A DNA stretch of 64,000 bases from Sphingobacteriaceae bacterium (GTDB lineage Bacteria > Bacteroidota > Bacteroidia > Sphingobacteriales > Sphingobacteriaceae). The stretch is taken from positions 248,001 to 312,000 of the forward strand of contig JAGIAD010000001.1 in the NCBI GenBank assembly GCA_017745075.1. Reading direction: 5' to 3'. Both the position numbers and the translations under genes were made by a program. The notes under the pieces are model-generated. The model did not search any database and was not told the DNA's origin. It saw nothing but the letters and a program-made list of their open reading frames with translations. Below are positions 1-7,827 of this stretch, one piece after another. Every line of letters begins with the position of its first letter. Position 1 is the stretch's first letter.

Positions 1-295
1 TGATATTATCTATATCGAAGCTGATAGTAATTATTCTATCGTACACTTAAACAACCATGATAAAATTACCGTTTCTAAAGTTTTAAGGGAGTTTGAAGAA
101 CTGCTGCCAACCGATCAGTTCGTGAGGATACATAAATCGAGCATCATCAATCTCAACCACTTAAAAGAATATAATTCGAAGAACGGACTACAGGTTTTCC
201 TGAAAAACGGCGAAAGCATCAATATCTCAAGAAGAAGAGCGAGCGATTTTTTTGAAAAAATAAAATTATTTACCAAAGCAAACAGTGATCATTAA
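1..295 (+). CDS. LytTR-family response regulator, C-terminal DNA-binding domain (partial)
   Basis: An open frame enters from the left edge and stops at 293-295, giving about 97 residues. They match a LytTR DNA-binding domain: an opening DIIYIEADSNYSIVHL strand pair, then FVRIHKSSIINL, the family's conserved R-I-H-(K/R)-S segment, and a basic NISRRRASDFF end. The receiver domain lies outside the window. The gene overlaps the following histidine kinase by 11 bp, so the two are translationally coupled and form a LytS/LytTR two-component pair, with the regulator first. The target promoter cannot be told from here. Confidence 0.9.
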   Translation, partial: DIIYIEADSNYSIVHLNNHDKITVSKVLREFEELLPTDQFVRIHKSSIINLNHLKEYNSKNGLQVFLKNGESINISRRRASDFFEKIKLFTKANSDH

Positions 296-3290
296 TCTGC
301 AGCTAAAAGTGAGGCCATTAGCTCAAAAAGCTATCCTGAAGTTCAGCTTCAGCCGCACTTTTATTGCTTTTTTATTTTTAACACTGGGATTTGTCGCTTC
401 TGAAAATCTTTTTGCCCAAACCACCTATCTCCCCCATTACAATACCAAAAACGGGCTGGCCAGCAATAACTGTTATTACATTTTACAGGATAAAAAAGGT
501 TTTATATGGATTGCTACCGATAATGGATTGAGCCGTTTTGATGGGACGAATTTTCAGAATTTCACGATTGAAGACGGCCTTCCGGATACCCAGATTCTTC
601 AGATGAGGGAAGATAAAGAAGGCCGCTTATGGTTTTTTGCGTTAAACGGTCAGTTGAGCTACTTAAAAGAAGGAAAGTTTTACAACCAGGATAACGATGA
701 ATTACTTAAAAAACTAAATTTTAATACCGTAATTGTCTCCTTCCTGGTTGATAAAAGCGGGAGGATCTGGCTCGGTACCAATGCCAACCTCATTGTATGC
801 TGGGATGGAAAAACGATCAAAAAATACATCTCCCCTAACCAGAACGATAAGTTTATCAACGCTTTTATCCATGAAGATGAACGGGGAAATATTTTTGCAT
901 ACAGCGATTTAAGCGTGCAGCAGTTTAATGGAAAAACTTTTTCGCTGGTGAAATCGAAGGTACAGCCACTTTCTTATATGACTGCTGCAAATAGTTCGCA
1001 TCGGTCGTTATTTTATTTAGACAGTGGCGGATTAAAGCAATACAGGCATGGCATCATCAACGATCTGATCCCGATTCCTCAGAACCTGATCAAAAATATG
1101 TCGGGATATTTTTATTACGACGTTACCAGCAAAGAAGTATGGTTATCAAATGCGAATGGTGCTTTTGCCCTCGATAAGAATGGCAAAACCGTTCAATATT
1201 TACAGGACATTGCCGTTAACCAGGTAATAAAAGATAATAACCAGAACATCTGGTTTGCCACCAACCAGGGAATTTACATGCTGCCGAATGCGAATAACCG
1301 TTTATCGATTATTGATGCAGAATCAGGCCTTAGCAGTAACGTCATCAAAAGCATTACCAAAGATGGCAAAAACCGCTTGTGGTTGGGTACTGACGATGCC
1401 GTTATTGATATACTAAGCATCAATAACTACCAGGTTAATGAAGTTGGTCTCGATGATTTTAAAAAGTATAAAACCATTAAACAGATTACATTCGATCCAA
1501 AAGATCAATCGATCTATTTTGCATCCGATTACGGCATGGGGGTTTTTAAAAATATTTACAGCGGTAAGGACGAAGTAAGTTATTTAAAGGAATCGAACAA
1601 CTCCATGTTTGTGATCAAACATTTTAGTCTTGGCCAAAATAATGATCATTTAGCCCTTGCACTATCATCAGGTGTGGTTTTCTTGTCCGATAAGCGAAAT
1701 AAATTTGAGTTTAATGCTGCAAAATACCGGGAAAAGGAAGACTTTTTTAAAGATCGCTCCTACCATGTTTTTTACGATCGCGAGGGCAGCTTATGGTTTT
1801 CGAACGTAAACGGTTTATCGCAGTTTGCAAAAGGTAAGCTCATTAAACATTACGAAAATAACCCGCTGCTTACCAAAAGGATAAATGATATACAAGAACT
1901 GGCTGATGGTACACTTGTCCTGGCAACAGATGGTTATGGATTAATTTTTTATAAAAATAACCGCATTACAACTCAAATTACCCAAAAAGATGGTTTAACC
2001 AACAATATCTGCACTAAAATTTTTGTAAAAAACAACGAGATCTGGGTGCTGACCAATAAAGGCGTTAATAAAATTGCAGATTATCCCAATCAGCCCAGTG
2101 TGGTCAATTTCGATTATGGAAAAGACCTCTTGAGCGATGATATCAACAATTTATTTATTGATGACAGTACGGCTTATTTTGCCACCAACAAAGGGCTTAT
2201 CCTGTTCAAATATAACAACAAGAACATTATTAAAAACCTACCAAAGGTTTATGTAACTTCCATTATTAAGAATAACGAACGCTTACCCGTAGATCAGGGC
2301 AATTTCACCTTTGAAACGGGCAATAACACCATATTATTTACCTTCAGTGCGGTTGATTTTACCACCAGTGATATTACCTATCGTTACCGTTTAAACGAAA
2401 ATTCAGACTGGATAGAAACCAGAACCAGGCGGTTAGATTTTTCTTCCCTACAACCTGGCGATTACGTTTTTGAGGTAAGTGCCAAAAGCCAAAACGGGAA
2501 TTGGGGCGAACCGGCAAAAATTTCGTTTACCATTAAAAAACATTTCTGGCAAAGCTTGTGGTTCTTGTCCATTTTAATACTGTTCGTAGCCTATATTTTT
2601 TACAAGGTAGCGGTTTATATTACCCGCGAGCAAAAAGATAAAGAACAGAAACAACTGCTGCTAAAAAACAAAGTTTTAATGCTGGAGCAACAAGCCCTCC
2701 AGGCCATGATGAATCCACATTTCGTATTTAATGTGATGAATTCCATTCAACATTATATCAATACCCAAAATACAACTTCGGCAAACAAGGTTTTAACAGG
2801 TTTTGCCAGATTAATCAGAAAAAACTTAGAGATCTGTACAAAAAGCTATATCTCTTTAGAAGAAGAGCTGGAATATTTAAACCTTTATTTAAAATTGGAG
2901 AAAAACCGCTTCGGTGATAAACTGCAATACATTATTAATATTGAAGAAGAAATTGATAAGGAAGAAACCTTTATTCCATCCATGTTGTTGCAACCTTATG
3001 TAGAAAATGCAATATGGCATGGAATTATGCCAAAAGAAACCGGCGGTGAAATTCAGATCAACATTAAACTACAGGATCAATTTTATTTGAATATCGAAGT
3101 TATTGACGATGGAATTGGAATTGATAATTCTTTAAAGCAGAAAAAAGACACCCACATTAGTAAAGGCATGCAGTTAACCAAAGAAAGACTGCATCTTTTA
3201 GGGCAGATTGGAGCAAAACCTATACACTTAAACGTAAGACAGAACACAACAAGTGGCACCACTGTATCCATTTCTATACCGTTAAAATAG
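285..3290 (+). CDS. Two-component sensor histidine kinase with beta-propeller sensor (LytS/YehU type)
   Basis: A 1001-residue membrane sensor kinase. A signal sequence (about residues 16-45, ending FAQ) is followed by many propeller blades of the two-component-regulator type, recognisable by recurring I/W-x-A/G-T-x-x-G-(L/I) and D-K-x-G-x-(I/L)-W motifs up to about residue 640. A Y_Y_Y-like beta-sandwich follows (about 650-740), then a membrane helix (about 755-777) and a short coiled coil. The His_kinase domain has MNPHFVFN with phospho-acceptor His812, and the ATPase N-box is PYVENAIWHG (Asn908). The start is GTG at 285, inside the end of the upstream LytTR gene. The periplasmic ligand is unknown. 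Unlike hybrid HTCS sensors of the same architecture, there is no fused receiver or AraC domain. Confidence 0.93.
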   Translation: MIINLQLKVRPLAQKAILKFSFSRTFIAFLFLTLGFVASENLFAQTTYLPHYNTKNGLASNNCYYILQDKKGFIWIATDNGLSRFDGTNFQNFTIEDGLPDTQILQMREDKEGRLWFFALNGQLSYLKEGKFYNQDNDELLKKLNFNTVIVSFLVDKSGRIWLGTNANLIVCWDGKTIKKYISPNQNDKFINAFIHEDERGNIFAYSDLSVQQFNGKTFSLVKSKVQPLSYMTAANSSHRSLFYLDSGGLKQYRHGIINDLIPIPQNLIKNMSGYFYYDVTSKEVWLSNANGAFALDKNGKTVQYLQDIAVNQVIKDNNQNIWFATNQGIYMLPNANNRLSIIDAESGLSSNVIKSITKDGKNRLWLGTDDAVIDILSINNYQVNEVGLDDFKKYKTIKQITFDPKDQSIYFASDYGMGVFKNIYSGKDEVSYLKESNNSMFVIKHFSLGQNNDHLALALSSGVVFLSDKRNKFEFNAAKYREKEDFFKDRSYHVFYDREGSLWFSNVNGLSQFAKGKLIKHYENNPLLTKRINDIQELADGTLVLATDGYGLIFYKNNRITTQITQKDGLTNNICTKIFVKNNEIWVLTNKGVNKIADYPNQPSVVNFDYGKDLLSDDINNLFIDDSTAYFATNKGLILFKYNNKNIIKNLPKVYVTSIIKNNERLPVDQGNFTFETGNNTILFTFSAVDFTTSDITYRYRLNENSDWIETRTRRLDFSSLQPGDYVFEVSAKSQNGNWGEPAKISFTIKKHFWQSLWFLSILILFVAYIFYKVAVYITREQKDKEQKQLLLKNKVLMLEQQALQAMMNPHFVFNVMNSIQHYINTQNTTSANKVLTGFARLIRKNLEICTKSYISLEEELEYLNLYLKLEKNRFGDKLQYIINIEEEIDKEETFIPSMLLQPYVENAIWHGIMPKETGGEIQINIKLQDQFYLNIEVIDDGIGIDNSLKQKKDTHISKGMQLTKERLHLLGQIGAKPIHLNVRQNTTSGTTVSISIPLK

Positions 3291-3480
3291 AAATTTTACC
3301 GTTTACTCAATTATTAATACCACTCACTAAATAGAACGATGATCGAAGCTTCTTTAGCCTTAAACTTGTGTTAGAAATAAACGATAATGTTTATCAAAGA
3401 CGTTCTTATAGAATTGATATAGAAATTTAATAACCTAACCTAAAACTATATCTTAATTCAGGTTTCATTTGTGTGTTGAA

Positions 3481-3517
3481 AGCGGTCTTGTTTTTAAAAG
3501 CGAGACCGCTTTTTTTA
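3481..3517 (+). terminator. Intrinsic terminator-like hairpin ahead of scpB
   Basis: The inverted repeat AGCGGTCT / AGACCGCT (3481-3488 and 3503-3510) is followed by a run of seven T. It lies about 190 bp after the histidine kinase stop and just upstream of the scpB promoter, so it probably ends the LytTR/kinase transcript. Confidence 0.7.
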
Positions 3518-3530
3518 TGCCCAAAAATTC

Positions 3531-3538
3531 TATTTTTG
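3531..3538 (+). promoter_or_regulatory. TAnnTTTG -7 promoter element for scpB
   Basis: TATTTTTG matches the Bacteroidota -7 consensus TAnnTTTG. Its last base is 3 nt before the ATG at 3542, so the transcript should be leaderless or nearly so. No good -33 TTG at the usual spacing is visible. Confidence 0.6.
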
Positions 3539-3541
3539 TAT

Positions 3542-4108
3542 ATGCCCAATCACAACATCACCAGGCACATCGAAGCCCTTGTATTTTCTTCCAGTCAAAG
3601 CATAGGCGTGCAGGAAATCATACTTGCCCTCAATGCTATTTTTAACGAAGAGTTTATCGAAACACAGGTATTCGAAAGTATCGAACAGATTAAAGAAAAA
3701 TACAGCCACGAAGACTTTGCCATAGAACTGGTTTATTTAAACAACGGTTATCAATTTCTTACGAAAAAAGATTATCACGAAACCGTTAATCAGCTCCAGT
3801 TACACCGGTCGAAAAAAAAATTAAGTCAGGCTGCCATGGAAACACTGGCCATTATTGCCTACCGCCAGCCCATTACCAAATTGGAAATTGAACAGATAAG
3901 AGGTGTAAATTCAGATTATTCCGTACAACGCCTGCTTGAAAAAGAACTAATCAGTATTGATGGAAAGGCAGACACGCCAGGCCGCCCCATCCTCTACAGC
4001 ACCAGCTCCCTGTTTATGGATTATTTCGGACTGAACAACTTAAACCAACTCCCTCAGTTAAAAGACATTGTAAAAGAGGAAAATACTGTTGGAAAAAATG
4101 TGGAATAA
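3542..4108 (+). CDS. scpB: Segregation and condensation protein B (ScpB)
   Basis: A 188-residue protein with the ScpB double winged-helix layout: N-terminal HIEALVFSSSQSIGVQEI, the conserved AAMETLAIIAYRQPITKLEIEQIRGVNSD signature (shortened here to AIIAYRQPITK...IRGVNSD) and the closing G-R-P-ILY segment. ScpB works with ScpA and SMC in chromosome condensation. An in-frame GTG lies upstream at 3473, but it precedes the terminator and the promoter box, so ATG 3542 is preferred. scpA is not adjacent. The acidic tail (KEENTVGKNVE) is short. Confidence 0.95.
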   Translation: MPNHNITRHIEALVFSSSQSIGVQEIILALNAIFNEEFIETQVFESIEQIKEKYSHEDFAIELVYLNNGYQFLTKKDYHETVNQLQLHRSKKKLSQAAMETLAIIAYRQPITKLEIEQIRGVNSDYSVQRLLEKELISIDGKADTPGRPILYSTSSLFMDYFGLNNLNQLPQLKDIVKEENTVGKNVE

Positions 4109-4183
4109 ATAATTTAATTTCTTTGCTTACAGATTGTTATTAAAAAAAGTTTTTTTGTACTTTTAAACTATAAAAGCAATTTT

Positions 4184-4191
4184 TATTTTTG
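4184..4191 (+). promoter_or_regulatory. TAnnTTTG -7 element for the small acidic protein
   Basis: TATTTTTG ends 4 nt before the ATG at 4196, again implying an almost leaderless mRNA. A TTG lies 26 bp upstream (4155-4157), which is longer than the usual 17-23 bp spacing. Confidence 0.55.
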
Positions 4192-4195
4192 TGTT

Positions 4196-4387
4196 ATGAA
4201 AGCGCCAAAGAAACTCCCAACCAAACCGACTACCAAGAAACAGGTAGACGAAGATGATGATCTTGAAGATGACGACATTCAAACAACGAAAAAAAAGCAA
4301 CTGGATGACGACGACGATGATTTTGATATTCCATTAGATGATATTGACAACTTCGATAATTTCGACGACGACGACGACGATTATTAA
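4196..4387 (+). CDS. Small highly acidic protein, function unknown
   Basis: A 63-residue protein with a short basic/proline head (KAPKKLPTKPTTKKQ) and then aspartate-rich blocks (DEDDDLEDDD, DDDDDDFD, NFDDDDDDY). No folded domain is evident, and it is likely intrinsically disordered. It has its own promoter-like box immediately upstream and its own terminator hairpin downstream, which suggests a real monocistronic gene and not a chance frame. The charge layout, a basic head and a polyacidic tail, could suit binding of basic proteins or of nucleic-acid-associated complexes, but that is only a guess. Confidence 0.75.
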   Translation: MKAPKKLPTKPTTKKQVDEDDDLEDDDIQTTKKKQLDDDDDDFDIPLDDIDNFDNFDDDDDDY

Positions 4388-4411
4388 TATTTAAAAAACA
4401 TATATTTGAAG

Positions 4412-4446
4412 AAGCATCCGCCCGCTTGGTAGGATGCTTTTTAATT
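4412..4446 (+). terminator. Intrinsic terminator of the acidic-protein gene
   Basis: A perfect 8-bp stem, AAGCATCC / GGATGCTT (4412-4419, 4432-4439), is followed by TTTTAATTTT. It sits 25 bp after the stop codon at 4387. Confidence 0.75.
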
Positions 4447-4459
4447 TTAAAATGCCGCC

Positions 4460-5578
4460 ATGCAAGTTATACAGGTTAATAATCCATCATTAAAAAAAGA
4501 TTTTCTAAATACGCCAAAGCTTTTATATAAAAACGACAAAAACTGGATCTGCCCATTAGACAGCGAAGTTGAAAACGTTTTTAATCCGGAAAAAAATACA
4601 TTTTTTGCTCATGGTAAATGCACTCGCTGGGTCTTAAAAGACGATTCAGGTAAGCTTATTGGTCGTGTAGCAGCTTTTATTAATGAAAAAAAAGCTTATC
4701 ATTATGACCAGCCTACCGGCGGAATGGGCTTTTTTGAATGTATTGATGATGAAAAAGCCGCATTTCTCTTATTTGATACCGCTAAAGCATGGTTAACCGA
4801 AAATGGCATGAAAGCAATGGAAGGCCCTATCAATTTCGGTGAGAATGATAGTTTTTGGGGACTGTTGGTTGAGGGCTTTACCCCTCCTTCCTTTGGCATG
4901 AATTACAATTTCCCTTACTACCATAAATTTTTCGACAAATATGGCTTCATTACCCAATACGAACAATTAACCAACCATATCGATGTTACCATCCCCTTCC
5001 CCGAGCGTTTTACTAAAATTGCCAATTGGGTAAGAAATAAACCGGGTTATACCTTCGAATATTTTAGTAAGGCCAATGCCAGCAAATACATTAACGATTT
5101 AATGGAGATCTATAACGATGGCTGGCAGAATTTCGAAAATTTTGTGCCCATTAAAAAAGAAACGCTCGAAGAAAGCTTTAAAAGCATGGAGCCTATTATG
5201 GACGAACATTTAATCCAGTTTGCCTATTTTAATGGCGAACCGGCATCTTTTGTGGTATTAATCCCCGACGCCAACCAGATGATAAAAGGTTTTAACGGAA
5301 AATTGGGTTTAATTGAAAAATTAAAATTTGCTTACCGCCGCTGGGTAGGCGTTACGCGTATGCGCGCCATTGTAATGGGTACAAAGCCAAAATATCAGAA
5401 ACATGGTTTAGAATCAGTTCTCTTTATTCGCCTGGGCGAATATGTTCTACCTAAAAACCAGTATAAAGAACTCGAATTGAGCTGGGTTGGCGATTTTAAC
5501 GAACAGATGATCGCAATCCATAAAGCCACCGGCGCAACCTTTGGTAAAAAACATCTAACAATGCGCAAGGTATTCTAA
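4460..5578 (+). CDS. GNAT-like acyltransferase-fold protein, conserved in Bacteroidota
   Basis: A 372-residue soluble protein. The N-terminal half reads like a GNAT core (RWVLKDDSGKLIGRVAAFIN strand pair, then GGMGFFECIDDEKAAFLLFDTAKAWL and a GPINFGENDSFWG segment). The C-terminal half repeats acyltransferase-like features (AYFNGEPASFVVLIPD, the HGLESVLFIRL helix and ELSWVGDFNEQMIAIHKATGA, here in parts). This resembles the FemX/GNAT tandem-fold proteins often left as hypothetical in Bacteroidota. The substrate is unknown. It starts 14 bp after the preceding terminator, with no obvious close -7 box. Confidence 0.65.
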   Translation: MQVIQVNNPSLKKDFLNTPKLLYKNDKNWICPLDSEVENVFNPEKNTFFAHGKCTRWVLKDDSGKLIGRVAAFINEKKAYHYDQPTGGMGFFECIDDEKAAFLLFDTAKAWLTENGMKAMEGPINFGENDSFWGLLVEGFTPPSFGMNYNFPYYHKFFDKYGFITQYEQLTNHIDVTIPFPERFTKIANWVRNKPGYTFEYFSKANASKYINDLMEIYNDGWQNFENFVPIKKETLEESFKSMEPIMDEHLIQFAYFNGEPASFVVLIPDANQMIKGFNGKLGLIEKLKFAYRRWVGVTRMRAIVMGTKPKYQKHGLESVLFIRLGEYVLPKNQYKELELSWVGDFNEQMIAIHKATGATFGKKHLTMRKVF

Positions 5579-5883
5579 TCGTCCTCGTTTGTAACAGGGA
5601 TGAACGAGAATAGCGATTGTATCGCACTAAAAATCAAACTGTTCCTTTCACATTATAAATGCGTACTTCTCATCGTCCTCGTTTGTAACTAGGATGAATG
5701 AGAATAGCGATTGTATCGCACTAAAAGTCAAACTGTTCCTTCGCATTATAAATGCGTACTCCCCATCGTCCTCGTTTGTAACGGGGATGAACGAGAATAG
5801 CGATTGTATCGCACTAAAAATCAAACTGTCCCTTTCGCATTATAAATACGGATCTCAATAGTCCTCATTACAAACGAGGACTA
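5579..5883. repeat. REP-like palindromic repeat cluster (three direct 93/94-bp units plus one inverted hairpin)
   Basis: Units begin at 5579, 5673 and 5766. Each opens with the same imperfect stem: TCGTCCTCG, loop TTTGTAA, then a complementary arm with changes such as CAGGGATGA or CGGGGATGA that keep pairing through G-T wobbles. Two further small hairpins follow in each unit: GCGAT-tgt-ATCGC and CGCAT-(t)ataa-ATGCG. The array closes at 5859-5883 with the first hairpin in opposite orientation (TAGTCCTC / GAGGACTA, loop reading TTTGTAA on the minus strand). It fills the whole gap between two convergent genes, so it may act as a terminator or insulator. No transposase is nearby. Confidence 0.85.
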
Positions 5884-5896
5884 TTTTAAAGAAAAT

Positions 5897-6826
5897 CTAC
5901 GCATTTTTATACTTCGGCAGATTAATTAGCAATACACTACCTAAAATAATCACTAACCCAATCACTTGTGTTAAACCGATCACTTCATTAGTAAAAGTTA
6001 AACTCAACAATACAGCCACAACCGGATTTACATAAGCATAAGTGCTCACTTGTGTAGCCGGACGCACTTTCAATAACCATACATAAGCGCTAAATGCAGC
6101 GATTGAACCGAACAGGATCAGATAAATGATAGACAGCCATGCATCAAGTGGTATACTGTCCCAATCAAGTTGTTTAAACTCCGATTTTATTACTGCGCCG
6201 GGCAGGAAAGCCAAACTGGCCATTAACATCTGCCAGCCTATATTTGCCGAAACCGAACTCTCGGTAGTGGGATGGTATTTCGAATAAAGCGATCCACCAG
6301 CCCAGGCCACCGGTCCGAAAACCAGCAATACCATACCTATAATCTGCAGGTTACTTTGTGGTTTATCAAGCGCCTGCCTAATCTGATCGCCAAATAAAAG
6401 TACAACGCCCAGAAAGCCGATAATCAAACCCGATACAATGTATTTATTACTCAGGTTCTCTTTCCAGTGCGATTTATCCAATATTACAAACCATATTGCG
6501 GCTGAGGCCACCATTATCGCCACAATACCACTGGGGATAAACTGTTCTACCCAAATTACGATGCCATTGCCCAGCCCTAGCATTAAAACCCCGCTTATAG
6601 TAGCAATTTTTATCGTTTTTTTATTAAAAATATCTTCTCCTTTTATTTTACACCAACCCAACATCAGAATTCCAGCAATGGTAAATCGGACTGTTCCTAA
6701 AATAAACGGAGGGAATCCGGCTAATGCTTTCTGGATGAAAAAGTAGGTAGAGCCCCATACAATATATACAATGGCAAATGCGAAGTAAACCATTATTGGA
6801 GATGCTGTCTTATTTAAATTTGTCAT
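5897..6826 (-). CDS. EamA/DMT-family exporter
   Basis: A 309-residue membrane protein with about ten hydrophobic helices in two EamA halves. The first half opens AFAIVYIVWGSTYFFIQKALA and contains FILGTVRFTIAG. The second holds LYSKYHP...SANIGWQMLMASLAF and ends AYVNPVVAVLLSLTF...IGLVIILGSVLLIN. These are typical of YedA/RhaT-like drug/metabolite transporters that export amino acids or related metabolites. The start lies 4 bp after the stop of the Lrp-type regulator gene, so the two are cotranscribed, which supports a metabolite exporter controlled by its neighbour. The substrate cannot be read from sequence. Confidence 0.9.
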   Translation of the reverse strand: MTNLNKTASPIMVYFAFAIVYIVWGSTYFFIQKALAGFPPFILGTVRFTIAGILMLGWCKIKGEDIFNKKTIKIATISGVLMLGLGNGIVIWVEQFIPSGIVAIMVASAAIWFVILDKSHWKENLSNKYIVSGLIIGFLGVVLLFGDQIRQALDKPQSNLQIIGMVLLVFGPVAWAGGSLYSKYHPTTESSVSANIGWQMLMASLAFLPGAVIKSEFKQLDWDSIPLDAWLSIIYLILFGSIAAFSAYVWLLKVRPATQVSTYAYVNPVVAVLLSLTFTNEVIGLTQVIGLVIILGSVLLINLPKYKNA

Positions 6827-6830
6827 GATC

Positions 6831-7310
6831 TTATTTTTGAGGGATTACCAGTTGTTGTTGTTCTTTCACTGTTTCTAGCACAATGGTTGTTTTCATCGAT
6901 AAAATGTTGGGTACCTTGCTAAACTCATCGCGTATCAAAGCCATTAAAGACGCAGAATCTGTTGTTCTTACCTTAACCAGGAAACAATCATCGCCTGCGA
7001 TTACATGTACTTCCTGTACATCAGGAATTTTTGCCAGTTTGCTTGCCGTATCGTTACAGCTGAAGCTTTGCGATGATTTCATTGAAATAAAAGCCAGCAA
7101 CTTTAAATCTATCGCAAGAGGATTTACCTTGGCATTATACCCGGTAATTACATTTTTTCTTTCGAGTTTTTTTACCCTTTCGAGCACGGCTGAGGGAACA
7201 AGGTCTAATGCCTTCGCTAAATCTACGTTAGAGATCCGGGCATTATCCTGCATCAATCTGAGTATAGCCAGATCAACCTGATCCAGACTAAAATTGTTTT
7301 CGATTACCAT
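6831..7310 (-). CDS. Lrp/AsnC-family transcriptional regulator
   Basis: A 159-residue protein. The N-terminal winged helix reads LDQVDLAILRLMQDNARISNVDLA...VPSAVLERVKKLE, and the C-terminal RAM ligand domain contains DVQEVHVIAGDDCFLVKVR. It is first in an operon with the EamA exporter. Two copies of the same small palindrome lie just upstream of its start (7333-7343 and 7364-7374), which fits autoregulation by a wrapped Lrp oligomer. It probably senses an amino acid and adjusts export. Confidence 0.93.
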   Translation of the reverse strand: MVIENNFSLDQVDLAILRLMQDNARISNVDLAKALDLVPSAVLERVKKLERKNVITGYNAKVNPLAIDLKLLAFISMKSSQSFSCNDTASKLAKIPDVQEVHVIAGDDCFLVKVRTTDSASLMALIRDEFSKVPNILSMKTTIVLETVKEQQQLVIPQK

Positions 7311-7330
7311 TCTATAAAAATAAAATTATT

Positions 7331-7374
7331 TTGAATAAAATTCAATAAAATTAAAATTAAAATGAATTTTATTC
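7331..7374 (-). promoter_or_regulatory. Candidate Lrp operator: paired GAATaaaATTC palindromes
   Basis: GAATAAAATTC at 7333-7343 (extended to TTGAATAAAATTCAA, 7331-7345) recurs as its exact reverse complement GAATTTTATTC at 7364-7374. The centres are 31 bp apart, about three helical turns, so both sites face the same side of DNA. They lie 21-64 bp upstream of the regulator start. Confidence 0.55.
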
Positions 7375-7428
7375 TTTTAAATTATTTTTATATGATAATT
7401 AATCGGTCATACATACAGTACACCAAAT

Positions 7429-7749
7429 TTACATGCCAAGTTTATCGTAAAGATCAATCACCTTTTTACGTAGCTTATTAATTTCCTCTTCCTTTTCGAT
7501 CAGTTCTTTTTTAAGCGCAGCCAATTCTGCTGATGGATCAGCCGCCACAGCTTTATCATCGATCAATTGCACAACCGGAACTTTGAATGTTTTGGAAATC
7601 TGGAGTAAACGGGAGATATTGAGATCGGTTTGTCCTGTCTCAATCTTACAGAAGGCCGGAGTGGAAATATTCAATTTTTTGGCAGCATCAGCCTGACTTA
7701 AACCTAAGGCTATCCTACTTTGTTTAATGCGGTCTCCGATGCTTTTCAT
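7429..7749 (-). CDS. XRE-family helix-turn-helix regulator
   Basis: A 106-residue protein. Residues 1-60 are an HTH_3 domain (IGDRIKQSRIALGLSQADAAKKL, then TPAFCKIETGQTDLNISRL). The rest is a charged coiled coil (about 72-103: AELAALKKELIEKEEEINKL, continuing RKKVIDLYDKL), which probably makes a dimer. No toxin or phage gene is adjacent, so it seems to be a stand-alone regulator. Its gene precedes mpl in direction of transcription order on the minus strand but is separated from it by spacer repeats, so cotranscription is unclear. Confidence 0.88.
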   Translation of the reverse strand: MKSIGDRIKQSRIALGLSQADAAKKLNISTPAFCKIETGQTDLNISRLLQISKTFKVPVVQLIDDKAVAADPSAELAALKKELIEKEEEINKLRKKVIDLYDKLGM

Positions 7750-7827
7750 AATTTTTAGATTTGAGATACCAGATGTGAGATTTGAAAGAAGTTCAGTATC
7801 CTATATCTGATATCTCACGTCTCATAT

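Noticed and set aside
3473..3541. Upstream extension of ScpB from a GTG start
   Set aside because: It would be translated through a terminator hairpin and the promoter box; ATG 3542 gives the normal N terminus.
5579..5883. Possible CRISPR array (three regularly spaced repeats)
   Set aside because: The repeated unit is the whole 93-94 bp with no unique spacers, and no cas genes are present.
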